This document shows, piece after piece, positions 1 through 5,297 of a DNA stretch of 6,628 bases. Below the pieces are notes generated by a model. The model made no database searches and was not told where the DNA came from. It was given only the letters and a program-made list of their open reading frames with translations. How positions within the stretch are numbered: position 1 is the first letter of the stretch; each line of letters starts with the position of its first letter. The DNA comes from Clostridia bacterium (GTDB lineage Bacteria; Bacillota; Clostridia; Oscillospirales; Ruminococcaceae), in NCBI GenBank assembly GCA_003246805.1, contig QKDG01000038.1, forward strand, positions 1 to 6,628. Direction: 5' to 3'. The position numbers and the translations under genes are program-made.

Positions 1-1560
1 CTTGAAAGCCTTGAACCTATTAAAGATTTTGATTTTATTGGCTTTACCATGCAATATGAGCTTTCTTATACAACGGTTCTAAATATGCTTGATTTAGCAG
101 GGCTTGAGGTTAAGTCGCAAGATAGAAAAGGCTTGTTCCCGATAGTGATAGCTGGGGGGCCATGTGTGTGCAATCCTGAGCCACTTGCTGATTTTATAGA
201 TATTTTTGTTCTGGGTGAGGGTGAGGAAGTCAATCTTGAACTTATGGACTTGTATGCCCAGATGAAGCCACAAAACCCAACAAAGCAACAATTTTTGGAA
301 AAAGCCTCGCAGATTGAGGGGATATATGTTCCGTCACTTTATGATGTAATATATAATGAAGATAATATAATTAAAGAAATTAATGCGAAATCCCCGGCAC
401 CACAAAAGGTTAAAAAGAGAATTATCAACGATTTTGATAAGGTTTATTATCCCGAAAGCTTTGTAGTGCCATTTACCGAAATCGTCCATGACAGGGCAGT
501 AGTAGAGGTGCTGAGGGGCTGTATAAGGGGCTGCCGTTTTTGCCAGGCAGGATATATATATCGCCCGCTAAGAGAAAAGGCTATTGACACCATAGCAGCA
601 CAAACAAAAAATCTTTGCGAAGCAACAGGATATGAAGAAGTTTCATTATCTTCACTAAGCACAAGCGATTATTCTGATATAGAGAATATGCTGACTACCC
701 TTGTTGACTATACAGAAGAAGAGAAAATAAATCTTTCACTGCCATCGCTCAGAATTGATAATTTCAATGAGGAACTTCTTGAAAAAATAAAAAAAGTCAG
801 AAAAAGTGGGCTTACCTTTGCACCAGAGGCAGGAACCCAAAGACTTCGTGACGTTATAAATAAAAATGTTACAGAAGAAGAAATAATGCAAACCTGCAAA
901 ATAGCATTTCAGGGTGGATATACAAATGTCAAGCTCTATTTTATGCTGGGCTTGCCGACAGAAACAAACGAGGATTTGCAGGGGATAGCTGATTTAGGGC
1001 AAAAAATTGTTGATATGTATTATGCAATGCCGGACAGGCCAAAGGGTAAAAGCGTTCAGATTTCAATAAGCTGTGCAACCTTTGTGCCAAAGCCATTTAC
1101 ACCATTCCAGTTTGAGCCACAGGCAACGAAAGAAGAAATTGCCGAAAAACAGAGGTTCTTATTGAGCTGTATAAAAACAAAAAAGATTTCACTTAGCTGG
1201 CATAAGATTGAAGTCAGCTTGCTTGAAGCTGTTCTTGCAAAGGGTGACCGTAAGCTCTGCGATGTTATATATAAAGCATGGAAAAAGGGCAGCAATCTTG
1301 ACAGCTGGGATGAATACTTTAAATTCAATCTATGGGAAGAAGCCTTTGCAGAATGCTCAGTTGACACAGCCTTTTATGCAAACCGCAAAAGGAACTTTGA
1401 TGAGGTTCTGCCATGGGGCCATCTTGACTATATGGTAACTCATGATTTTTTAGTGCGCGAAAATATAAAAGCGCACGAAGCAAAAACAACTAAAAATTGT
1501 CGTGAGGGTTGTTCTGGCTGTGGGGTAGCAAAAAAGAGCGGAGGGTTATATTGTGGATAA
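1..1560 (+). CDS. B12-binding-type radical SAM protein, TIGR03960-like (5' partial)
   Basis: The frame is open from base 1, and the residues before the first ATG (position 49) already look like family sequence (ESLEPIKDFDFIGFTMQYE). The true start is therefore off the left edge and the ATG at 49 is internal. About 519 residues are visible; I estimate 80-100 N-terminal ones are missing. The first part resembles the end of a cobalamin-binding-like domain (IAGGPCVCNPEP, then VLGEGEE). The radical SAM core follows with the CX3CX2C cluster motif RGCIRGCRFCQAG, whose Cys codons lie at 520, 532 and 541; these should bind the [4Fe-4S] cluster that cleaves S-adenosylmethionine. The C-terminus has a second cysteine group (codons 1498, 1510, 1519, 1552). 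Proteins of this kind are typically encoded next to, or fused with, a DUF2344 protein, as here. Substrate and reaction are unknown. The family call is firm; cobalamin use is inferred, since the usual DxHxxG region is not in the window. Confidence 0.92.
   Translation, partial: LESLEPIKDFDFIGFTMQYELSYTTVLNMLDLAGLEVKSQDRKGLFPIVIAGGPCVCNPEPLADFIDIFVLGEGEEVNLELMDLYAQMKPQNPTKQQFLEKASQIEGIYVPSLYDVIYNEDNIIKEINAKSPAPQKVKKRIINDFDKVYYPESFVVPFTEIVHDRAVVEVLRGCIRGCRFCQAGYIYRPLREKAIDTIAAQTKNLCEATGYEEVSLSSLSTSDYSDIENMLTTLVDYTEEEKINLSLPSLRIDNFNEELLEKIKKVRKSGLTFAPEAGTQRLRDVINKNVTEEEIMQTCKIAFQGGYTNVKLYFMLGLPTETNEDLQGIADLGQKIVDMYYAMPDRPKGKSVQISISCATFVPKPFTPFQFEPQATKEEIAEKQRFLLSCIKTKKISLSWHKIEVSLLEAVLAKGDRKLCDVIYKAWKKGSNLDSWDEYFKFNLWEEAFAECSVDTAFYANRKRNFDEVLPWGHLDYMVTHDFLVRENIKAHEAKTTKNCREGCSGCGVAKKSGGLYCG
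1540..1545 (+). promoter_or_regulatory. Ribosome binding site for the DUF2344 gene
   Basis: GGAGGG lies seven bases before the GTG at 1553, inside the last codons of the radical SAM gene. It fixes the GTG as the start and implies translation inside the 3' end of the upstream gene. Confidence 0.8.
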
Positions 1561-2218
1561 TATTAAGCTTAGGGTAACCTTTTCAAAAAAAGACAGAGCC
1601 AGATATATCTCTCACCTTGACCTTAACAGAACAATGCAGAGAGCATTTAAAAGGGCAAATATACCAGTATGGTATACCGAGGGGTTCAACCCCCATGCAT
1701 ATATAATGTTCCCCCTTGCATTATCCTTAGGGGTTGAAAGCGAATGCGAAATCATGGATTTTAACATAACAGAGCAAATGGATTTTGATGTTATAAAATC
1801 ACGCCTTAATTCTGTTTTGCCACAGGGCTTGCAGATTATTAAGGTTGCTGTTCAGGAGCAAAAGCATACTGCAATAGCATTAAGCGAGTATAAGCTTTGC
1901 ATAAAAGGGGATATGGAAACACCTGAGCTGAATGAGAGCTTTGATGAATTTTTAAAGTCAGATAAAATTGAAATCGAAAAAAAGACCAAGAAAAAGGGAA
2001 TCAATCTAATCGATATCAAACCGTATATCAATATAATAGAAAAAGAAATATCTGATACAGGGTTAGAGCTTGTCATTCATCTCCCGGCAGGAACCCAGAC
2101 GAATATCAACCCCTCGCTTGTGATTGAAGCTTTTGAGAATATCAGCAAATTGCAGGTAGAGATTGTCAATATCGAAAGAACAAAAATACTTACCGATGAT
2201 TTGAAAATTTTTTGTTAA
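1553..2218 (+). CDS. Radical SAM-linked protein, DUF2344 / TIGR03936-like
   Basis: A 221-residue protein that starts with GTG, chosen because GGAGGG sits seven bases upstream. The N-terminal third carries the family signature: RVTFSKKDRARYISHLDLNR, then a basic helix (AFKRANIP), then EGFNPHAYIMFPLALSLGVE and a conserved acidic stretch. The C-terminal half is more variable and lysine-rich (about residues 138-150) and ends without an obvious motif. No signal peptide or membrane segment is seen, so it is probably cytoplasmic. The reading frame overlaps the radical SAM gene by 8 bases, so the two are likely translationally coupled and made in fixed ratio. TIGR03936 proteins are known as neighbours or fusion partners of TIGR03960 radical SAM enzymes, which suggests a partner or substrate-handling subunit. 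The biochemical function is not established. Confidence 0.9.
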   Translation: MDNIKLRVTFSKKDRARYISHLDLNRTMQRAFKRANIPVWYTEGFNPHAYIMFPLALSLGVESECEIMDFNITEQMDFDVIKSRLNSVLPQGLQIIKVAVQEQKHTAIALSEYKLCIKGDMETPELNESFDEFLKSDKIEIEKKTKKKGINLIDIKPYINIIEKEISDTGLELVIHLPAGTQTNINPSLVIEAFENISKLQVEIVNIERTKILTDDLKIFC

Positions 2219-2224
2219 TAGCTA

Positions 2225-2253
2225 TTGCATAAAACTAATCATTGTGCTATACT
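2225..2253 (+). promoter_or_regulatory. Promoter of rplS (SigA-type, extended -10)
   Basis: A -35 box TTGCAT (2225-2230) and a -10 box TATACT (2248-2253) are separated by exactly 17 bases, and a TG one base before the -10 box (2245-2246) makes it an extended -10. The expected start of transcription is around 2259-2261, just before the structured leader. It begins seven bases after the stop of the DUF2344 gene and no terminator hairpin lies between them, so upstream transcripts may also run in. It matches the housekeeping sigma-factor consensus well; strength is inferred. Confidence 0.8.
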
Positions 2254-2259
2254 ATTAAA

Positions 2260-2382
2260 GCATTTAGATATCCGTCATTGATTTGATGGGAGTTAGTGCC
2301 AGAGCCATTTTGTTGGCTCAGACATTAAAGCGGATAGTCCTCTGTCTTTATTTGATAAAGGGTATGAATATCTGAAATTATT
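2260..2382 (+). ncRNA. Candidate L19 ribosomal protein leader (5' UTR of rplS)
   Basis: The RNA between the promoter and the rplS ribosome binding site can fold into a closed multi-branch structure. An outer stem of eight pairs joins TTAGATAT (2264-2271) with ATATCTGA (2368-2375), including one G-U pair. A second short stem joins CCG (2272-2274) with CGG (2331-2333). Inside are a hairpin GAGCCA/TGGCTC (2302-2307 with 2314-2319, six-base loop) and, beyond the second stem, a hairpin CTTTAT/ATAAAG (2346-2351 with 2355-2360, three-base loop). The outer stem ends just before the ribosome binding site. Autoregulatory leaders before rplS are known in Firmicutes (Rfam L19_leader), and position and architecture suit that role: L19 binding its own mRNA to limit initiation. 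Family membership rests on context and hand-folding, not on a covariance-model match. Confidence 0.6.
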
Positions 2383-2388
2383 AGGAGG
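2383..2388 (+). promoter_or_regulatory. Ribosome binding site of rplS
   Basis: A perfect AGGAGG seven bases before the GTG at 2396 fixes that codon as the rplS start. It lies eight bases after the outer stem of the leader, so leader folding or protein binding could affect its access. Confidence 0.88.
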
Positions 2389-2395
2389 AATTAAA

Positions 2396-2740
2396 GTGAA
2401 CGCTTTAAAACTTATTGAACAAAGCAGCCTTAAGGAACAAGTTCCTGTACTTTGCATTGGTGATACCGTTAAGGTGCACGTAAGAATCAAGGAAGGCGAA
2501 AAAACACGTATTCAGATTTTTGAAGGAACAATTATCGCCAAGAAGCATGGTGGAGTAAACGAAACTTTTACTGTTCGTCGTGTTGCTCATGGATGTGGAA
2601 TAGAGAGAGTATTCCCTGTTCATTCACCTTCAGTTGAAAAGGTTGAAATTGTTAGAAAAGGCCGTGTGCGCCGTGCTAAGCTATACTATCTACGTGATAG
2701 AGTTGGTAAGGCTGCAAAGGTTAAAGAAGTAATTCGTTAG
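2396..2740 (+). CDS. rplS: 50S ribosomal protein L19 (bL19)
   Basis: A full-length 114-residue L19, the usual size for the family. It is a structural protein of the large subunit near the interface with the 30S subunit. The conserved body is plain: GDTVKVHVRIKEG (about residues 22-34), RIQIFEGTIIAKKHGG (about 38-53), ETFTVRR, then GIERVFPVHSPSVEKVEIVR and the basic tail RRAKLYYLRDRVGKAAKVKE. The start is GTG, chosen because AGGAGG is seven bases upstream. In many Firmicutes rplS is the last gene of an rpsP-rimM-trmD-rplS group; here it has its own promoter and leader and follows an unrelated radical SAM pair, so that link is broken. An intrinsic terminator follows the stop codon, giving L19 its own short transcript. 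A Cys replaces the more usual Val in the GxG before IER, probably harmless. Confidence 0.98.
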   Translation: MNALKLIEQSSLKEQVPVLCIGDTVKVHVRIKEGEKTRIQIFEGTIIAKKHGGVNETFTVRRVAHGCGIERVFPVHSPSVEKVEIVRKGRVRRAKLYYLRDRVGKAAKVKEVIR

Positions 2741-2744
2741 TATT

Positions 2745-2769
2745 AAAGGGGACGTTAAGTCCCTTTTTT
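2745..2769 (+). terminator. Rho-independent terminator after rplS
   Basis: A hairpin pairs AAAGGGGAC (2745-2753) with GTCCCTTTT (2759-2767), nine pairs including one G-U, around the five-base loop GTTAA. A run of six T (2764-2769) overlaps and follows the 3' arm. It starts four bases after the rplS stop codon. Because lepB and the genes after it follow at once, it probably acts as a partial terminator that lowers their expression relative to L19. Confidence 0.9.
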
Positions 2770-2808
2770 GCTATTTAAAATGACAGAATATGACTTCGTT
2801 GAAGAATT

Positions 2809-2812
2809 GAGG
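2809..2812 (+). promoter_or_regulatory. Likely ribosome binding site deciding the lepB start
   Basis: GAGG stands six bases before the ATG at 2819. The earlier in-frame ATG at 2780 has only an A/T-rich stretch and the terminator T-run before it, with no Shine-Dalgarno match, so 2819 is preferred. Confidence 0.55.
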
Positions 2813-2818
2813 CTTTTT

Positions 2819-3430
2819 ATGAATAATATGATACAAGAAAATAAAACTAAAAGTAGCGATGCTGTTAAGGGAATCGGCGAAGAAATTCTTGACTGGATAG
2901 AGTCCCTTATTGTTTCGCTTTTTATAGTTATGCTTATATTTACGTTTGTTTTCAGGCAGGTAAGTGTTATTGGTGAATCTATGGAGCCTACCCTGACTGG
3001 AATGTCACAGGGTTCAGGGTCATATGGCGACAGGCTGCTGATTTCTAATTTATTCTATAAGCCTGAGGTTAACGATATTGTTGTAATAAGGTCTAAATCA
3101 CTTAATGAGAATATTATTAAAAGGGTTATTGCTGTCGCTGGGCAGGAAATTGATATTGATTTCAACACCGGTGATGTTTATGTTGATGGTGAACTCAGGG
3201 ATGAGCCTTTTATTAAAGAGCCTACCTCTAAAAACGACGGTGCTTTTGAATATCCAATTGTTATACCTGAGGGATATGTTTTTGTAATGGGTGACAACAG
3301 GAATAATTCAACCGACAGTCGCAGCCCTTATGTAGGTTTGGTTTCAACAAGCGATATTCTGGGCAAAGCGTTTTTGAGGATATTCCCATTTGATTCATTC
3401 GGTGGGTTATATAATAGTTTGGAGGGTTAA
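2819..3430 (+). CDS. lepB: Signal peptidase I (type I leader peptidase)
   Basis: A membrane-bound serine protease that removes signal peptides from exported proteins. With the chosen start it has 203 residues. A cytoplasmic N-terminus is followed by one membrane segment (about residues 30-45, LIVSLFIVMLIFTFVF) and an extracellular catalytic domain. The catalytic Ser is S54 in GESMEPTL, the general-base Lys is K101 in NIIKRVIAVAG, and the family box GDNRNNSTDSR lies at about 158-168; all are intact. The ATG at 2819 is preferred because GAGG lies six bases upstream; an ATG at 2780 would add 13 residues (MTEYDFVEELRLF) but has no ribosome binding site. Between EPTL and GDRLLI is a Gly/Ser-rich stretch (TGMSQGSGSY) longer than the usual one- or two-residue link. 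The stop abuts the start of rbgA. It has no promoter that I can see and sits just after the rplS terminator. Confidence 0.95.
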   Translation: MNNMIQENKTKSSDAVKGIGEEILDWIESLIVSLFIVMLIFTFVFRQVSVIGESMEPTLTGMSQGSGSYGDRLLISNLFYKPEVNDIVVIRSKSLNENIIKRVIAVAGQEIDIDFNTGDVYVDGELRDEPFIKEPTSKNDGAFEYPIVIPEGYVFVMGDNRNNSTDSRSPYVGLVSTSDILGKAFLRIFPFDSFGGLYNSLEG

Positions 3431-4318
3431 ATGTCAGAGGTTTCTTCAATTCAGTGGTTCCCTGGTCACATGGCAAAAACCAGGCGCCTTATGCAGAAAA
3501 ACATAACACTTGTAGATGCCGTGGTTGAGATAACCGATGCCCGAATTCCATACAGCAGCCGTAATCCAGAAATGGATAGGCTTGTGGGGCAAAAGCCAAG
3601 GCTTATTATATTGAATAAATGCGATGCTGCTGATGAAAATATCACAGCCATGTGGCTTGATTACTATAAAAAAAAGGGCGTTCTGGCACTTGCTACCGAT
3701 TGCAGAAGTGGCAAGGGAGTACAGAAGTTTTTGCCTTTGCTGAAAGAACTTTTAAAAGAGAAGATAGAACGCTGGAACAACAAAGGAATGGTTGGCAGGC
3801 CTATCAGGATAATGATTGTCGGTATCCCAAATGTCGGGAAGTCCTCGTTCATTAATAAAATGGCAAAATCAAAAATGGCAAAGGTTGAGGATAGGCCGGG
3901 TGTAACACGCGGAAAGCAATGGGTAAGCCTTGGAAAAGAGCTTGAGCTGCTTGATATGCCTGGGGTATTATGGCCGAAGTTTGAGGATAAGCTTGTCGGG
4001 GAACGCCTTGCATTCACTGGTGCGGTAAAAGATGATATAATGGATTTAGAATTACTTGCAAGCAGATTGTTAGAATATCTGAATGAAAGCTATCCAAAAA
4101 ATATAGCTGAGAGATACAGTGTTGAAACGACTGAAAATGAAGAAGGCTTTGATATTCTTCAAAAAGTTGGCAGGAAACGTGGCTTTTTAATAGCAGGTGG
4201 TGAAATCAATACCGAAAGAACTGCAATCACAGTTATTGATGAATTCAGGAGTGGTAAGATAGGGCGTTTATCCTTAGAAAAACCACAGGTCAGTGGGGTG
4301 CAGGATGGAGCTATTTGA
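3431..4318 (+). CDS. rbgA: Ribosome biogenesis GTPase RbgA (YlqF)
   Basis: A 295-residue circularly permuted GTPase. In Bacillus subtilis RbgA drives a late step of 50S assembly. The motifs appear in permuted order: G4 NKCD (residues 62-65), G5-like TDCRSGKG (89-96), G1 P-loop GIPNVGKSS (131-139), G2 Thr in GVT (T159), then G3 DMPG (175-178). The N-terminal WFPGHMAK contains His13, equivalent to the His9 implicated in GTP hydrolysis in B. subtilis. The C-terminal domain shows the expected KVGRKRGFLIAGGEI and EFRSGKIGRLSLE blocks. The start ATG directly follows the lepB stop, with GGAGGG (3421-3426) inside the last lepB codons as ribosome binding site, so coupling to lepB is likely. G3 has Met where B. 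subtilis has Thr (DTPG), a tolerated position. The rbgA end overlaps rnhB by 14 bases. Confidence 0.97.
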   Translation: MSEVSSIQWFPGHMAKTRRLMQKNITLVDAVVEITDARIPYSSRNPEMDRLVGQKPRLIILNKCDAADENITAMWLDYYKKKGVLALATDCRSGKGVQKFLPLLKELLKEKIERWNNKGMVGRPIRIMIVGIPNVGKSSFINKMAKSKMAKVEDRPGVTRGKQWVSLGKELELLDMPGVLWPKFEDKLVGERLAFTGAVKDDIMDLELLASRLLEYLNESYPKNIAERYSVETTENEEGFDILQKVGRKRGFLIAGGEINTERTAITVIDEFRSGKIGRLSLEKPQVSGVQDGAI

Positions 4319-4904
4319 GTATGACAGAGAGGTCATTGCGAAATTCGGTGCTGTCTGCGGTGTTGATGAAGCAGGGCGTGGCCCTTTGGCTGGTGATGTT
4401 TATGCCGCCGCAGTTGTTTTTGACGAGAATGTTATTATTGAAGGTATTAACGACAGCAAAAAGCTTTCAGAAAAAAAGCGTGAACAGCTTTTTGATGAAA
4501 TTATTCTTAAAGCAAAGGGATATTGTATAGCAACTGCCTCAATTGCTGAGATTGAAGAAATCAATATTCTCAATGCCGCTATGCTTGCAATGAAAAGGGC
4601 AGTAGAAGGCTTGCAGATTATCCCTGATATTGTTCTTGTTGATGGTAACAAAACCCCTGATTTGAATATACGTTCAGTTGCTGTTGTAAAGGGCGATGCC
4701 ATAAGCCAGTGTATTGCCGCCGCATCAATTCTTGCAAAGGTGGCAAGGGACAGATACATGAAAAAGCTTGATGAGCAGTATCCTCAGTATCGCTTCTCAA
4801 AGCATAAGGGATACGGCACTAAACTTCACTATGAAATGCTTGAAAAATATGGGATTAGTGAAGTTCACAGGGAAAGCTTTTTGAAAAAGCTGAGGATAAA
4901 GTGA
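4305..4904 (+). CDS. rnhB: Ribonuclease HII
   Basis: A 199-residue cytoplasmic nuclease that cuts the RNA strand of RNA/DNA hybrids and starts removal of single ribonucleotides misplaced in DNA. The family signature GVDEAGRGPLAG is near the N-terminus. The four metal-binding acids are all present: D21 and E22 in DEAGRG, D113 in LVDGN, and D131 in VKGDAIS. The conserved AAASILAKVARDRYM and HKGYGT blocks follow, with the Tyr used for ribonucleotide recognition in related enzymes. The start is ATG 4305, with GGTG (4297-4300) matching the 3' part of the Shine-Dalgarno consensus at correct distance; an in-frame GTG at 4293 would add four residues but has poorer support. It overlaps the end of rbgA by 14 bases. 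The rbgA-rnhB-yraN order is common in Firmicutes. Confidence 0.97.
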   Translation: MELFEYDREVIAKFGAVCGVDEAGRGPLAGDVYAAAVVFDENVIIEGINDSKKLSEKKREQLFDEIILKAKGYCIATASIAEIEEINILNAAMLAMKRAVEGLQIIPDIVLVDGNKTPDLNIRSVAVVKGDAISQCIAAASILAKVARDRYMKKLDEQYPQYRFSKHKGYGTKLHYEMLEKYGISEVHRESFLKKLRIK

Positions 4905-5281
4905 TGAAGACACGTCAGATAGGTGATGTTGGAGAAAATGCAGTTTGTGATTTTCTTAAAAACTTATCTTATACTATTGTTAAAAGAAATTACACAATTA
5001 AAGGCGGAGAGATTGATATAATAGCAGAAAAGGATGATTTCATCGCTTTTGTTGAGGTTAAAACGCGGGTGGATAATTCTCTTGTATCAGGCTTTGAGGC
5101 TATTACAAAATCAAAAAAAGCAAGGATAATAAAAACGGCTCAGCGTTATTATATAAATAATTGCAACAAGTTGCAGCCGAGATTTGATATAGCGATAGTT
5201 ACAACGAGGGGCAATAGTGTGGTCAATATAGATTACATAGAAAATGCTTATGATATAAGTGATATGAATATTATTTTTTAA
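4904..5281 (+). CDS. YraN family protein (UPF0102), nuclease-fold protein
   Basis: A 125-residue protein, the usual length for the family. It shows the UPF0102 hallmarks in order: GDVGENAV (residues 8-14), the core GGEIDIIAEKDD (34-45) and FVEVKTR (49-55), which together form an E/D...ExK metal-site pattern as in Holliday-junction-resolvase-like nucleases, and RFDIAIV (93-99). The biological role of the family is not settled; a DNA-related role is often suggested from the fold and from rnhB as neighbour. The ATG at 4904 overlaps the rnhB stop by one base (TGATG), and GAGGA (4892-4896) lies seven bases upstream, better placed than for the GTG at 4901. Translational coupling to rnhB is likely. 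Confidence 0.94.
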   Translation: MKTRQIGDVGENAVCDFLKNLSYTIVKRNYTIKGGEIDIIAEKDDFIAFVEVKTRVDNSLVSGFEAITKSKKARIIKTAQRYYINNCNKLQPRFDIAIVTTRGNSVVNIDYIENAYDISDMNIIF

Positions 5282-5287
5282 AGGTAT

Positions 5288-5293
5288 GGTGAT
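5288..5293 (+). promoter_or_regulatory. Likely ribosome binding site deciding the thrC start
   Basis: GGTGAT matches the 3' portion of the extended consensus AAGGAGGTGAT and ends four bases before the ATG at 5298. Aligned that way, the usual AGGAGG core would end eight bases from the start. This favours 5298 over the in-frame ATG at 5286. Confidence 0.5.
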
Positions 5294-5297
5294 TTTG

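Noticed and set aside
49..51. ATG at 49 as the start of the radical SAM gene
   Set aside because: The frame stays open to base 1 and the upstream codons encode family-like sequence; no ribosome binding site precedes the ATG.
2217..2226. Perfect 10-base palindrome AATAGCTATT at the DUF2344 stop codon, touching the rplS -35 box
   Set aside because: Short and AT-rich, seen once only; an operator role cannot be supported from a single copy.
2682..2687. TATACT inside rplS as a possible -10 box for lepB
   Set aside because: It falls on the codons of the conserved LYYL stretch and has no TTGACA-like box 16-18 bases upstream; any transcript would also meet the terminator at 2745.
3857..3882. Direct repeat AAAATGGCAAA (3857-3867 and 3872-3882) in rbgA
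   Set aside because: It encodes KMAK...KMAK in a region that aligns without extra length to B. subtilis RbgA, so it is chance similarity of lysine-rich codons and not an insertion.
4400..4759. Minus-strand open frame of 119 codons opposite rnhB
   Set aside because: It lies wholly within the intact, catalytically complete rnhB and its product resembles no family I recognise. The similar minus-strand frames at 3664-4017 and 1056-1367 are rejected for the same reason.
5249..5254. TATGAT in yraN as a possible -10 box for thrC
   Set aside because: No credible -35 box at the right distance; the match is expected by chance in AT-rich coding DNA.
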